Source: Brevibacillus brevis (GTDB taxonomy: Bacteria > Bacillota > Bacilli > Brevibacillales > Brevibacillaceae). Taken from it: a stretch of DNA of 64,000 nucleotides. The position numbers were made by a program, and so were the translations under genes. Position 1 is the first letter of the stretch, and each line of letters begins with the position of its first letter. Below, piece after piece: positions 27,129-35,915 of this stretch. The stretch spans positions 1,685,501 through 1,749,500 of the forward strand of contig NZ_CP041767.1 of NCBI RefSeq assembly GCF_022026395.1, in the 5' to 3' direction. The notes under the pieces are model-generated. The model was given only the letters and a program-made list of their open reading frames with translations, was not told where the DNA came from and made no database searches.

Positions 27129-28259
27129 GTGGAGAATCAGAAACGTAATTTTGGTACCTGGCAACTGACAAGCATTATGGTCAGTTCGATGATCGGGGTG
27201 GGTATCCTCGTCATCCCGAGAACAGCAACCGAACTTCTTCATCAAATGGGGTGGGTGGGACCCATTGTAGGTGGTTTCATAGCGTCCATGGCTGTAGCGG
27301 CTATCGTTTATTTAGGCAACCAGTTTCCCGGTCTTACCTTTGTCGAATTTATGCCGAAGATATTTGGGGTTGCCATCGGTACCCTGTGTATATTTCTCTT
27401 CATTCTCTATCAGTTCCTCAATGCGGGAATCACAGCCAGATTGTTCGGGGAAGTCGTCGTGACCTCCGTATTACCGCAAACGCCACTGGAAGTAATAATC
27501 ATCACGCTGCTGTTGTTGGTCATGTTTCTTTGTTGTCATGAGATTGAAGTGGTGGCAAGGGTAAATGAGCTGTTGATTCCTTTCCTCCTGTTGCCGTCTC
27601 TCTTGATTCCGCTCGTCTCCTTCATGAACGCAGATTGGTACAATTTATTGCCATTCCGATTCGAGTCATGGACAAATGTCATGAAAACGGGTCTGAATAC
27701 GTATACGCTTTATACCGGATATGAGTTGTTAATGGTTTATTTTGCCTTCGCTATTCCCGGGGCAAGGCTAGGGGTAGCCAGCATGACAGGTATGAGTTTT
27801 GCTCTTGTCATTTATGTGATCACAGTTGTCGCAGGCATTACTGTATTTGGCTATGAAGAATTGCAGAGGCTGGTGTGGCCTACGCTTGAACTGGTCAAGG
27901 TAACGCAGAAAACCGGCTGGTTTTTGGAGCGTTTTGAGTCCGCCTTTCTCGCGATTTGGGTTGCTTCTGTATTTACAACGATCGGGAATATGCTGTACGC
28001 GACGATTTTTTCATTGCGGCGCTTGTTTCACAAAGGCATTCGTTTTCAGCAAATCACCGCGATTGTGATCATGGTGCCCCTTTTTTTCCTGACATTAGTG
28101 CCGCAAAATATAGTGGAGCTGTTTTCTTTTACACAGTATTTTACCAACATAGGATATTTGATCACCATCATCATCCCTATCTTGCTGGCAATCACCCAAT
28201 TCATGCGCAATCAGTTCAACAAAGGTCGAGAAGTGAACAATGAAAAGGGAGGGACGTAA
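27129..28259 (+). CDS. GerA-family germinant receptor, second B subunit
   Basis: This 376-residue permease is clearly paralogous to the first B subunit of the same operon. LFGEVVVTSVLPQTPLEVI differs from it by one residue, and GYEELQRLVWPTLELVK by two. The start is GTG at 27129, 10 bases after AGGAGAG; an ATG frame from 26997 overlaps the C gene and has no membrane character there. The order A-B-C-B implies a receptor that can assemble with alternative or paired B subunits and so may widen germinant range. Confidence 0.9.
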   Translation: MENQKRNFGTWQLTSIMVSSMIGVGILVIPRTATELLHQMGWVGPIVGGFIASMAVAAIVYLGNQFPGLTFVEFMPKIFGVAIGTLCIFLFILYQFLNAGITARLFGEVVVTSVLPQTPLEVIIITLLLLVMFLCCHEIEVVARVNELLIPFLLLPSLLIPLVSFMNADWYNLLPFRFESWTNVMKTGLNTYTLYTGYELLMVYFAFAIPGARLGVASMTGMSFALVIYVITVVAGITVFGYEELQRLVWPTLELVKVTQKTGWFLERFESAFLAIWVASVFTTIGNMLYATIFSLRRLFHKGIRFQQITAIVIMVPLFFLTLVPQNIVELFSFTQYFTNIGYLITIIIPILLAITQFMRNQFNKGREVNNEKGGT

Positions 28260-28273
28260 TAGCCCCTCCCTTT
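28244..28273 (+). terminator. Weak terminator after ger operon
   Basis: AAAGGGAGGG pairs perfectly with CCCTCCCTTT around a 10-base loop that includes the stop codon. The T-run is only the end of the stem, so termination may be partial. Confidence 0.5.
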
Positions 28274-28303
28274 GAAGCATGTTTGTTCGAAAAGAAGAAA
28301 TGG

Positions 28304-28540
28304 TTAGATCGGCTTTTCGGCTTGTTCAGGCAAGTGTTCCGCGATAGTCGTAATCATGGATTGGCGTGAGGAAGCATCGCTGTTTTGCCACAGAACTTCA
28401 AACAAAACACCTAACCCCGGCAGTGTCTTCTCCTGACCGCTGGCGATGGCATCACTGATGGTCTCTTCCACTGCGTTTGGATCTGAGCCTTGCATTTTGT
28501 ACATGATCGCTTGACGTAAATTGAGTGAGGCAATGTTCAT
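28304..28540 (-). CDS. sspI: Small acid-soluble spore protein I
   Basis: The 78-residue protein matches B. subtilis SspI: LNLRQAI, VEETISDAI, SGQEKTLPGLGVLFEVLWQ. It is a minor spore-core protein made in the forespore. GAGAGGTG lies 11 bases before the ATG. The upstream DNA holds AATACTA, which resembles a SigG -10, but I could not place a convincing -35. In B. subtilis it also lies beside the SpoU-type gene and pheST. Confidence 0.93.
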   Translation of the reverse strand: MNIASLNLRQAIMYKMQGSDPNAVEETISDAIASGQEKTLPGLGVLFEVLWQNSDASSRQSMITTIAEHLPEQAEKPI

Positions 28541-28623
28541 GACCGTGCTTGCACCTCTCTTTTGAGAATGAATTCAAGAAATAGTATTTGTAAACGCTGA
28601 TTTGTGCATACCATGCTTTTCGT

Positions 28624-28647
28624 ACAAAACGTTCATGACCGTTTTGT
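28624..28647 (+). promoter_or_regulatory. Inverted repeat overlapping ktrA -35 region
   Basis: ACAAAACG (28624-28631) and CGTTTTGT (28640-28647) are perfect 8-base arms around TTCATGAC. The right arm overlaps the likely -35, a position that suits a repressor operator. Confidence 0.5.
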
Positions 28648-28673
28648 GGGGGATGTTTTGGTTGTGCTATAAT
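28644..28673 (+). promoter_or_regulatory. Promoter of ktrA-type gene
   Basis: TTGTGG (28644-28649), 18 bases, then TATAAT (28668-28673) preceded by TGC, an extended -10. The leader is only about 35 bases, too short for a c-di-AMP riboswitch. Confidence 0.7.
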
Positions 28674-28711
28674 GCTTGTTATTGGTAAGTTCCGTAAAGG
28701 GGAAGATTAAC

Positions 28712-29365
28712 ATGTCCAAGCAATTTGCCATTATCGGGATGGGACGTTTTGGTTCTAGCGTGGCGAGAACGCTGTACGAGATGGATTATGAAGTGATGGG
28801 TATAGATGAGAACGAGGAGCGTATTAACGAAAATATTCAATACGTAACGCACGCGGTAGCAGCGGATTCTACGGATGAACGTGCCTTGAAGGAAATCGGC
28901 ATCCGTAATTTCGATGTAGTCGTCGTGGCCATTGGGGTCGATATTCAGGCGAGCATCCTGACAGTTTTGACGCTGAAAGACTTGGGTGTCAAAAAGATCG
29001 TGGCAAAAGCACAGAATGAGCGTCATGGACAAGTATTGTACAAAGTGGGAGCTGACCGTGTCGTATTCCCTGAGCGTGACATGGGAGTTCGGGTCGCCCA
29101 CAATCTGATCTCTTCGAATGTACTTGACTTTATTGAGCTGGCAGAGGATTACAGCGTGGCCGAGGTAGTCGTGTCGTCCAAGCTGGTCGGTCAAAACTTG
29201 CGGCAACTGGATATTCGGAAAAAATACGAGGTCAACGTTATTGCCATCAAAAGCGGAGATAAATTCAACATCGCTCCTAGCCCGGATGAAGTCATCCAAT
29301 ACGGCGACGTGCTTGTGGTGATCGGGAACAACAAAGACTTACGCGAATTTGAGGAGCGGGCATAG
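28712..29365 (+). CDS. ktrA: Ktr potassium uptake regulatory (RCK) subunit
   Basis: The 217-residue protein has an N-terminal Rossmann RCK domain (FAIIGMGRFGSSVARTL, GxGxxG motif) that binds ATP, ADP or NAD, and a C-terminal RCK_C domain from about 135. In related KtrA/KtrC proteins that second domain binds c-di-AMP, which closes the channel. It gates the KtrB-type membrane subunit, encoded 13 kb upstream on the other strand. AAAGGGG precedes the ATG at 28712. It could equally be named ktrC. Confidence 0.92.
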   Translation: MSKQFAIIGMGRFGSSVARTLYEMDYEVMGIDENEERINENIQYVTHAVAADSTDERALKEIGIRNFDVVVVAIGVDIQASILTVLTLKDLGVKKIVAKAQNERHGQVLYKVGADRVVFPERDMGVRVAHNLISSNVLDFIELAEDYSVAEVVVSSKLVGQNLRQLDIRKKYEVNVIAIKSGDKFNIAPSPDEVIQYGDVLVVIGNNKDLREFEERA

Positions 29366-29369
29366 GTTT

Positions 29370-30197
29370 ATGACAAATGAAATCATTACTTCGGTACAAA
29401 ACCCACTGGTAAAGCGATTGCACCAGTTGCTGTCACGGAAAGGACGGGAAGAGCAGCAACGTTTTCTCGTGGAAGGGGCACACCTGGTAGAAGAGGCGTT
29501 AAAAAGCGGGGCGGAGGTAGTCACGGTTATTTACGATCAGCAGCGTGACATGGACCCAGCCTGCCAACGTGCTCTGGCTAATCATCCGGAAGCTGTCCAG
29601 GTCATTGCTGCATCAGAGGCAGTGTTGGCGAAGTTGTCCGAAACGAAGTCACCGCAAGGAATTGTGGCCGAAGTGAAAAAAACAGCAGCAGATTGGGCAA
29701 AATGGGTAGATAAGAAGAGAGAGGAACAAGGAAGCTTGCTACTCCTCTTTTTGGACGAAATACAAGACCCTGGCAACCTCGGTACGATTTTGCGCACAGC
29801 AGAAGCGGCAGCAGTAGATGGTGTCGTACTTGGAAGTGGCAGTGTCGATATTTACAATGGAAAAGTGGTACGGGCCACAATGGGGGCACTGTTCCGCATC
29901 CCAGTCTTTACGCAATCGTTAGTTGAGACGGCTGATGAATGGAAGGCAAAGGGAGGGAGAGTTCTCATTTCTTCTTTGGAGCAAAACAGTGTTGCCTATG
30001 ACGAGGCTGATTATGCTGGTCTGACGGCAATGGTCATCGGCAATGAAGGAAGAGGCGTCTCCAAAGAGATGTTTGCCAAAGCCGATCAATTCGTCCACAT
30101 TCCGCTTTACGGCGGAGCAGAGTCACTGAATGCGGCAGTCGCGGCAGGAATATTTGTCTATGAGGCACAGCGCAAAAGAAAAGATCGGCATGACTAG
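29370..30197 (+). CDS. TrmH/SpoU-family RNA 2'-O-methyltransferase
   Basis: This 275-residue SPOUT enzyme has an N-terminal substrate-binding domain (TSVQNPLVKRLHQLLSRKGR, RFLVEGAHLVEEAL). The C-terminal knot shows motif 1 DEIQDPGNLGTILRTAEAA, motif 2 MVIGNEGRGVS and motif 3 IPLYGGAESLNAAVA. It probably methylates a 23S rRNA or tRNA ribose. It corresponds to the ysgA gene that sits between sspI and pheS in B. subtilis. It starts 4 bases after ktrA. Confidence 0.93.
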   Translation: MTNEIITSVQNPLVKRLHQLLSRKGREEQQRFLVEGAHLVEEALKSGAEVVTVIYDQQRDMDPACQRALANHPEAVQVIAASEAVLAKLSETKSPQGIVAEVKKTAADWAKWVDKKREEQGSLLLLFLDEIQDPGNLGTILRTAEAAAVDGVVLGSGSVDIYNGKVVRATMGALFRIPVFTQSLVETADEWKAKGGRVLISSLEQNSVAYDEADYAGLTAMVIGNEGRGVSKEMFAKADQFVHIPLYGGAESLNAAVAAGIFVYEAQRKRKDRHD

Positions 30198-30207
30198 CCG
30201 ATCTTTT
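30179..30207. terminator. Bidirectional terminator
   Basis: AAAAGATCGGC and GCCGATCTTTT are perfect 11-base arms around a 7-base loop, between convergent genes. It overlaps both stop codons. Confidence 0.92.
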
Positions 30208-30913
30208 GCTCGTTCTTTTTCTCTTTATACTCTTCACGCGCGAGTTGCCATTGATCTTGCGCCATCCGGATAATGCCGCTCTCGATGGTGTGGTTGCGAA
30301 ACGCGAGTGCTTTGCCGAAATACTTGATGGCTAAATCATACTTTTCGAGCCTGCGATAGAGCTCACCAATCAAGTACAGCAAGCGGACTTCGGTCATTTC
30401 CTTGTCACCGCGTGTATAGTCAGAATGAATATACGATTGTTCATATTCTTCCACGGCCATATCGATAAAGCGCATTTCTTCCGCGACATTTTTCTCGAAT
30501 CGATAAAGCCATGCAAGGCGCAAATACAGACCGGCTTTTACAGAATGGGGCTGATCCGTTATTTCAGCTGCGTAAATGGCAAGCTTGTAGCTGACAATGG
30601 CTTCTGGTACATGGCGAACCTTGCCAAAATCTTTTGGCTTCCATTTCGAGGAGATTTGTTCATCCACAATCTGCTTTTGCCAGGGGGCGAGCTTGTCCCG
30701 GAATTGATCCGTAAAAGCAAAGCCGCATTCAGGGCAGACATTGACGGTATATATAATGGGATTTAAAGATTGCTCTTTAAAAGTGGTATAAAAATCGCTG
30801 TCGCGATGGAGCATCGTCAACGTGCCGCTTCTGATTCTTTTGGTCGAAAAGGTCGCTTGGCAATGGCGGCAGATACTTGTCTTATCGTAAAGGGCGGAAA
30901 CATTATCAATCAT
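30194..30913 (-). CDS. DUF2225 protein (zinc ribbon plus TPR-like helices)
   Basis: The 239-residue protein begins with a four-cysteine zinc-ribbon pair (SICRHCQATF and VNVCPECGFAF). Helical TPR-like repeats follow, for example KAGLYLRLAWLYRFEKN and LLYLIGELYRRLEKYDLAIK. This is the DUF2225 layout. AAAGGGG lies before the ATG at 30913; a longer frame to 30946 lacks support. A cytosolic protein of unknown role. Confidence 0.88.
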   Translation of the reverse strand: MIDNVSALYDKTSICRHCQATFSTKRIRSGTLTMLHRDSDFYTTFKEQSLNPIIYTVNVCPECGFAFTDQFRDKLAPWQKQIVDEQISSKWKPKDFGKVRHVPEAIVSYKLAIYAAEITDQPHSVKAGLYLRLAWLYRFEKNVAEEMRFIDMAVEEYEQSYIHSDYTRGDKEMTEVRLLYLIGELYRRLEKYDLAIKYFGKALAFRNHTIESGIIRMAQDQWQLAREEYKEKKNEQKIG

Positions 30914-30982
30914 GTCAAAATCCCCTTTCGAATGGGTAACATACACATGAAAACACTCTCTGGATATGTAACATTTGTGGAA

Positions 30983-31011
30983 TTGAAAGTTCTCTCTTGT
31001 TGCGCTATAAT
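30983..31011 (+). promoter_or_regulatory. SigA promoter of pheST
   Basis: TTGAAA (30983-30988), exactly 17 bases, TATAAT (31006-31011). It drives the phenylalanine T-box leader. Confidence 0.88.
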
Positions 31012-31017
31012 TTTCCT

Positions 31018-31335
31018 TACGTCATAATTATACCGTAAAGCGATGACGGAGACTAGTACGCAGGACCTATCTGTTTTTCAGGGAGAAGATGTCACAGACT
31101 GCGAGCATCTTAAACATGATAGCTGCCGAATTCACTCCAAAGCCGCACTCTGAACCGCTTTTCGCGCAGTAGGAGCAGCCGGGTCATACCCGTTACCAAT
31201 GATCTGAAGTGAGACAAATGTCTCTTTCCACTAGTGATATTGTCATGGATTTGTCACAGGGCGGAAGCGAATTGTCTAACAAGGGTGGTACCGCGAGAAA
31301 AAAGTAACTCGTCCCTTTTTGAGGGGCGGGTTTTT
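31018..31335 (+). ncRNA. T-box leader, phenylalanine specifier (TTC), pheST
   Basis: The T-box sequence AGGGTGGTACCGCG is at 31282-31295 and a terminator follows at 31306-31335. TTC at 31131-31133, in the context CCGAA-TTC-ACTCC, sits at the specifier position and reads phenylalanine. This matches the downstream phenylalanyl-tRNA synthetase. Uncharged tRNA-Phe should allow read-through. Confidence 0.93.
31306..31335 (+). terminator. T-box terminator upstream of pheS
   Basis: AACTCGTCCC (31306-31315) pairs with GGGGCGGGTT (31323-31332) with G-U pairs, followed by T residues. Confidence 0.88.
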
Positions 31336-31370
31336 CTTTTTCCAAAACAGAAATAAAGGAGCGATTCGAA

Positions 31371-32405
31371 GTGCAAACTCGGTTGCAAGAAATGAAAGAG
31401 TCCGCACTGGGCCAAATCAGCCAAGTGACAGAAGCCGCACAACTTCAGGATTTGCGCGTCAAATACCTGGGGAAAAAGGGTGGGTTGACAGAACTGCTGC
31501 GCGGCATGGGCGGCTTGTCCCCAGAAGAGCGTCCAGTTGTCGGTCAGCTGGTAAACGAAGTAAGGGAAGCGCTCGAGGCAGCGTTCTCTGGCAAACAAAA
31601 AGCATTTGAAGAGGCAGCTCTGAATGCCAAGCTTTCTTCTCAAACGATCGATGTAACACTGCCAGGACGTCCAGTACCAGCAGGCACCATGCACCCGCTT
31701 TCTCGGATCATTGAAGAGATCGAAGACATCTTCATCGGTCTGGGCTTTGAGGTGGCAGAAGGTCCTGAGGTAGAAATGGACCACTTCAACTTCGAAATGC
31801 TGAACCTGCCAAAAGATCACCCGGCACGCGATATGCAAGATACGTTCTACGTCACGGAAGAGCTACTGCTCCGTACGCAGACATCTCCTGTGCAAGCACG
31901 TACGATGTTGAAAAAAGAAGGCAAGACTCCACTCAAAATGATCTGTCCGGGTAAAGTGTATCGCCGCGATGATGACGATGCGACACACTCCCACCAATTC
32001 ACGCAGATCGAGGGTCTCGTGATTGATAAAAAAATCGGGATGAGTGACTTGAAAGGTACCCTCTTGACTTTTGCCCGTCAAATGTTTGGAGAAAACCAGC
32101 AAATTCGTCTGCGCCCAAGCTTCTTCCCGTTCACGGAGCCTTCCGTAGAAGTAGACCTGCAATGCTTCAACTGCGGTGGTCACGGTTGCCGTGTATGTAA
32201 GCAAACAGGCTGGATCGAGATTTTGGGTGCTGGTATGGTACATCCGCGCGTACTGGAAATGGCCGGTTACAACCCTGAGGAAGTCAGCGGCTTTGCATTC
32301 GGTATGGGTGTAGAACGAATTGCGATGCTCAAATACGCGGTAGAGGACATCCGCCATTTTTATACCAACGACGTTCGTTTCCTGCGTCAGTTCAATCGAG
32401 GCTAG
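31371..32405 (+). CDS. pheS: Phenylalanine--tRNA ligase alpha subunit
   Basis: This is the catalytic subunit of the alpha2-beta2 synthetase. The 344 residues have an N-terminal coiled coil (1-85) and the class II core: motif 2 around [23 protein letters not shown] (only its first part is needed to recognise it), FRPS-type [12 protein letters not shown], and motif 3 [16 protein letters not shown]. It starts with GTG at 31371 after AAAGGAG. pheT follows after 15 bases. Confidence 0.97.
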   Translation: MQTRLQEMKESALGQISQVTEAAQLQDLRVKYLGKKGGLTELLRGMGGLSPEERPVVGQLVNEVREALEAAFSGKQKAFEEAALNAKLSSQTIDVTLPGRPVPAGTMHPLSRIIEEIEDIFIGLGFEVAEGPEVEMDHFNFEMLNLPKDHPARDMQDTFYVTEELLLRTQTSPVQARTMLKKEGKTPLKMICPGKVYRRDDDDATHSHQFTQIEGLVIDKKIGMSDLKGTLLTFARQMFGENQQIRLRPSFFPFTEPSVEVDLQCFNCGGHGCRVCKQTGWIEILGAGMVHPRVLEMAGYNPEEVSGFAFGMGVERIAMLKYAVEDIRHFYTNDVRFLRQFNRG

Positions 32406-32420
32406 AGAGGAGAGGCAAAG

Positions 32421-34844
32421 ATGAAGGTATCATACCAATGGTTATCTGAATACGTCGATCTGAGTGGAACGACGCCCCAGGAGCTGGCTGAAAAGCTGAC
32501 TCGCAGCGGGATTGAAGTAGACGCAGTTGAATCGCGCAACGCAGGTGTATCTGGTGTTGTGATCGGTTATGTAAAAGAACGCAGCAAGCATCCGGACGCA
32601 GACCGTCTCAACGTATGCGTCGTTGATGCGGGACAAGGAGAAGACCTGCAAATCGTTTGTGGAGCAGCGAACGTAGACAAGGGACAAAAAGTTCTCGTCG
32701 CCCTGATCGGTGCGAAGCTCCCTGGAGGTCTAAACATCAAGCGTTCCAAGCTGCGCGGTGTAGAATCCCAAGGGATGATCTGCTCTGCAAAAGAATTGGG
32801 TTTAAACGACAAGCTTCTGGCAAAAGATCAGCAAGAGGGCATTATGGTTCTGCCAGCGGATGCGGAAATCGGTATGGATGCCGTTTCGTACCTCGGCTTG
32901 GATGACTATGTGCTGGAATTGGGATTGACGCCGAACCGTTCGGATTGCTTGAGCATGCTGGGGGTTGCTTACGAGGTAGCCGCTATTTTGGGTAAAGAAG
33001 TGGTATTCCCACAAATCGAGCTGACCGAAAACGGTGGCGACAACCCGGTCCAGGTTAAGATCGAAGCGACGAATGAAAGTCATCAATACCACGGTCGTCA
33101 CTTCACCAACGCCAAAATCGCGACATCTCCGCAATGGATGAAAAATCGCCTGATGGCAGCGGGAGTTCGTCCGATCAACAACGTGGTAGACGTGACCAAC
33201 TATGTCCTGCTCGAGTACGGTCAGCCACTGCATGCTTTCGATGCGACACAGGTAGCTGATCGCTCTATTGTCGTTCGACTGGCAAACGAGGGCGAAAAGC
33301 TCGTGACATTGGATGATCAAGAGCGCACGCTGGATGAGCAAACCTTGCTGATTGCCGACCAGACCAAAGGCTTGGCGATCGCAGGGGTCATGGGCGGAGC
33401 TAACTCCGAAATCACTGATGAGACGAGTGAAATCATTCTCGAAGCAGCTTGGTTCACACCAAAAACAGTGCGCCGCACAGCTCGTATGCTCGGCATGCGT
33501 ACAGAAGGCTGCGTACGTTGGGAAAAAGGCGTTGACCAAGCGCGTGTGCAGGAAGCGGGAGAGCGCGCTGCTGCGCTGATTCAGCAATTGTCCGACGCAA
33601 CGGTATCCAAAGGAATCAGTTCCGCTGTTGTAAGCAAAGCTGCGCCTGCTGTTGTTTCGGTTACACTTGCAAAAATTAATCAGCATCTCGGAACCGACAT
33701 GTCGGCTTCTGATGTATCGCCGATTTTCGAGCGTCTGCAATTCCCGTATGAAGTAGCGGGCGACAAATGGACGGTAACCGTTCCAACGAGACGTGGCGAC
33801 ATTACGCTGCCAGAGGATTTGGTGGAAGAGGTTGCACGTCTGTACGGCTACGACAACATTCCGACCAGCTTGCCTTCTGGTTCGACCACACAAGGACAGT
33901 TGACAAAAGAACAGCAATTGCGCCGTACGATCCGTCATCATTTGATTGGTACCGGTATGAATGAAGCGATTTCCTATGCACTGGTTCATCCAGATCGTGT
34001 CGAGGCAGTAGCGGGTCTGCATCAGGAAAAAGTAAACCCTGTTGCGCTCATGATGCCAATGAGTGAAGATCATAGCGTTCTGCGCACGAGCTTGATTCCA
34101 AGCCTCTTGGAAACAGTGGCATACAATAAAAACCGTCAAAACCACGATGTTGCGATTTTCGAATTGGGCCGTGTGTTCTTGACAAAAGAAGAAACGCTCA
34201 CACAGCTTCCAGAAGAGCGTCTGTATGTAGCGGGTGCGTTGACTGGACAACTGCTCGCACAAAACTGGATGGGCGCCAAACAGCCTGTTGATTTCTTCCA
34301 AACAAAAGGGATTGCGGAATCACTTTTCGCTCGTTTGGGTATCCAAGCTGCCGAGTACAAAGCTGTCCAGGACATCGCAGGTATGCACCCAGGACGTACC
34401 GCAGAAGTATGGGTAGGGGAAAAACGTCTGGGCTATCTGGGGCAAGTTCATCCGGGCACAGAAAAAGCTTATGATCTGTCCGAAACGTACGTATTCCAGT
34501 TTGATGTAGCTGCTTTGATTGATGTAGCTGCCGAGGTAGGCCATTACAATCAGCTGCCAAAATCCCCGGCGGTAACGCGTGACTTGGCTCTCGTTGTCGA
34601 TCGCAGTGTAGCTGCTGGTGTATTGGAAGCAACGATTCGTGAAGCGGCAGGCGAACTGCTTGAGTCCGTAACCCTATTCGATGTATACATGGGTGAACGT
34701 ATTGCTCAAGATAAGAAGAGCATGGCATTTGCCCTGGTATTCCGTCACGCCGAGCGTACCTTGCAGGACGAAGAGATTCAACAAGTGACTACTGCTGTCA
34801 TTGACGCCTTGAAAAACAAAACTGGTGCTGAACTGCGCATGTAA
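32421..34844 (+). CDS. pheT: Phenylalanine--tRNA ligase beta subunit
   Basis: The 807-residue long bacterial form contains a tRNA-binding EMAP-like domain (about 40-150), the B3/4 editing domain (about 210-390, GQPLHAFDATQV), B5 domains, the inactive class II-like core and a C-terminal anticodon-binding FDX-ACB domain (KSPAVTRDLALVVDRS on). It completes the enzyme and hydrolyses mischarged Tyr-tRNA-Phe. AGAGGAGAGG precedes the ATG. Confidence 0.97.
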   Translation: MKVSYQWLSEYVDLSGTTPQELAEKLTRSGIEVDAVESRNAGVSGVVIGYVKERSKHPDADRLNVCVVDAGQGEDLQIVCGAANVDKGQKVLVALIGAKLPGGLNIKRSKLRGVESQGMICSAKELGLNDKLLAKDQQEGIMVLPADAEIGMDAVSYLGLDDYVLELGLTPNRSDCLSMLGVAYEVAAILGKEVVFPQIELTENGGDNPVQVKIEATNESHQYHGRHFTNAKIATSPQWMKNRLMAAGVRPINNVVDVTNYVLLEYGQPLHAFDATQVADRSIVVRLANEGEKLVTLDDQERTLDEQTLLIADQTKGLAIAGVMGGANSEITDETSEIILEAAWFTPKTVRRTARMLGMRTEGCVRWEKGVDQARVQEAGERAAALIQQLSDATVSKGISSAVVSKAAPAVVSVTLAKINQHLGTDMSASDVSPIFERLQFPYEVAGDKWTVTVPTRRGDITLPEDLVEEVARLYGYDNIPTSLPSGSTTQGQLTKEQQLRRTIRHHLIGTGMNEAISYALVHPDRVEAVAGLHQEKVNPVALMMPMSEDHSVLRTSLIPSLLETVAYNKNRQNHDVAIFELGRVFLTKEETLTQLPEERLYVAGALTGQLLAQNWMGAKQPVDFFQTKGIAESLFARLGIQAAEYKAVQDIAGMHPGRTAEVWVGEKRLGYLGQVHPGTEKAYDLSETYVFQFDVAALIDVAAEVGHYNQLPKSPAVTRDLALVVDRSVAAGVLEATIREAAGELLESVTLFDVYMGERIAQDKKSMAFALVFRHAERTLQDEEIQQVTTAVIDALKNKTGAELRM

Positions 34845-34926
34845 CACAGCTTGACGAACTCTGACATTTTCAGTAACCTAAAAAAGGATAATGTAGAGCA
34901 AAGGTCGCAGTAGGGAGGTACCTCTC

Positions 34927-35202
34927 GTGCAAGGTGATGGGAAAAATCGTTTGACGGTGGACATCTTTGGCCAACAATACCGGCTCAGTGGCAAGGCAAG
35001 TGTCAATCACATACGCATGGTGGCCGGTTTCGTTGATGACAAGATGAACGAAATCGCAAACGGCAACCATCGACTGGATACTGCCAAAATTGCCGTACTT
35101 TCTGCAGTCAATATTGCGGATGAATACTTCCGCTTGCGTCAGGAGTACGAAGAACTGCTGAAAATCATTCAGGAAGAGGCAAAGGCTAAACCGATAGATT
35201 AA
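34927..35202 (+). CDS. zapA: Cell division protein ZapA
   Basis: ZapA stabilises FtsZ bundles at the division site. The 91 residues match: RLTVDIFGQQYRLSGKAS at the start, then HIRMVAGFVDDKMNEIA and a C-terminal coiled coil (VNIADEYFRLRQEYEELLKI). It starts with GTG at 34927 after AGGGAGG. In B. subtilis rnhC lies between pheT and zapA; it is absent here. Confidence 0.94.
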   Translation: MQGDGKNRLTVDIFGQQYRLSGKASVNHIRMVAGFVDDKMNEIANGNHRLDTAKIAVLSAVNIADEYFRLRQEYEELLKIIQEEAKAKPID

Positions 35203-35204
35203 GG

Positions 35205-35233
35205 AAAAGAGGGGCTTAAGTGCCTCTCTTTTT
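35205..35233 (+). terminator. Terminator after zapA
   Basis: AAAAGAGGGGC pairs with GCCTCTCTTTT across six bases, then a further T. It ends the pheS-pheT-zapA unit. Confidence 0.9.
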
Positions 35234-35254
35234 ACGTTTTGGGTAAAATGAGAA

Positions 35255-35283
35255 GAGCCACCCCGTTTTTAAAGGGATGGCTC
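35255..35283 (-). terminator. Terminator after the holin-like gene
   Basis: GAGCCATCCC and GGGGTGGCTC (minus-strand reading) pair around 9 bases and are followed by T-rich DNA on the minus strand. Confidence 0.8.
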
Positions 35284-35298
35284 TTTGGCGTATTCTGC

Positions 35299-35673
35299 CT
35301 ATGTCTCCTGCTTGTTCCTGGCATCTCCATTGCGCAAATCCATATGGGTTTTGATCGGGATAAACAAGTCGATGATCCCGATCACCAAGGAAGCAAGAAG
35401 CGCGCCAAGAATCGTTACGCGGAAGCCAGAGACGATGAACTGAGTGAGATAAATCACGACGGCACTGACCAAGAAGCCGATAATACCACGATTGTACGGC
35501 GAAATTCGATCTCCGAAAATGGCTTCTACGGCCCAGCCAATTAGTGCAATGACAACGGCCGCGAGCAGAGCTGTCCAAAAACTGCTAACCGAAAAGCCGG
35601 GGACCAGAAAGCCGACAAACATCAGGACTACGGCAGCGACGATAAAGCGGACGATATGGCGCATGATCGTCAT
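35299..35673 (-). CDS. Phage-holin-4-2-type (YvlD-like) membrane protein
   Basis: The 124-residue protein has four membrane helices. The pattern LVPGFSVSSFWTALLAAVVIA and the repeated IVSGFRVTILGALLASLVIG half match the phage_holin_4_2/YvlD family, found in many bacterial chromosomes without phages. AAGGAGGAG precedes the ATG. It is a single gene opposite to its neighbours, between zapA and mutS2, where B. subtilis has cvpA and polX. A lytic role is not implied. Confidence 0.87.
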   Translation of the reverse strand: MTIMRHIVRFIVAAVVLMFVGFLVPGFSVSSFWTALLAAVVIALIGWAVEAIFGDRISPYNRGIIGFLVSAVVIYLTQFIVSGFRVTILGALLASLVIGIIDLFIPIKTHMDLRNGDARNKQET

Positions 35674-35819
35674 GTGTACTCCTCCTTTAGGGTTGTTTCA
35701 CCTTTCATTCTCTCACGCAAAGAGTGGAACTATGCCAAGCGAAGACGTGTAAATTTATCCTTCGCCCGTGGTTCCTTTCCGGTGCAATCCGGGCCCAAGT
35801 TTTCTAAGCTTCGCTGCCA

Positions 35820-35828
35820 TGCTATAAT
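35820..35828 (+). promoter_or_regulatory. Extended -10 promoter of mutS2
   Basis: TGC-TATAAT at 35820-35828 is an extended -10; the -35 is weak. The leader to the GTG at 35916 contains GACCGT/ACGGTC arms (35856-35888) that can form a hairpin. Confidence 0.55.
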
Positions 35829-35915
35829 GGGGAGATCGTAATGATTGCCGGTATAGACCGTCGCTCCCGCCCGCACGGTACAACGGTCGCCGCTGGATAA
35901 AGAAGGAGGAGCACA

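Noticed and set aside
28680-28711. c-di-AMP (ydaO) riboswitch before ktrA
   Set aside because: The leader from the promoter to the start codon is only about 35 bases, far too short.
32802-34301. 499-codon minus-strand frame within pheT
   Set aside because: Antisense shadow of pheT with many His and Cys residues and no family resemblance.
35299-35673. Prophage remnant suggested by the holin-like protein
   Set aside because: No endolysin, integrase, capsid or att-like repeats nearby; this family is common in chromosomes.
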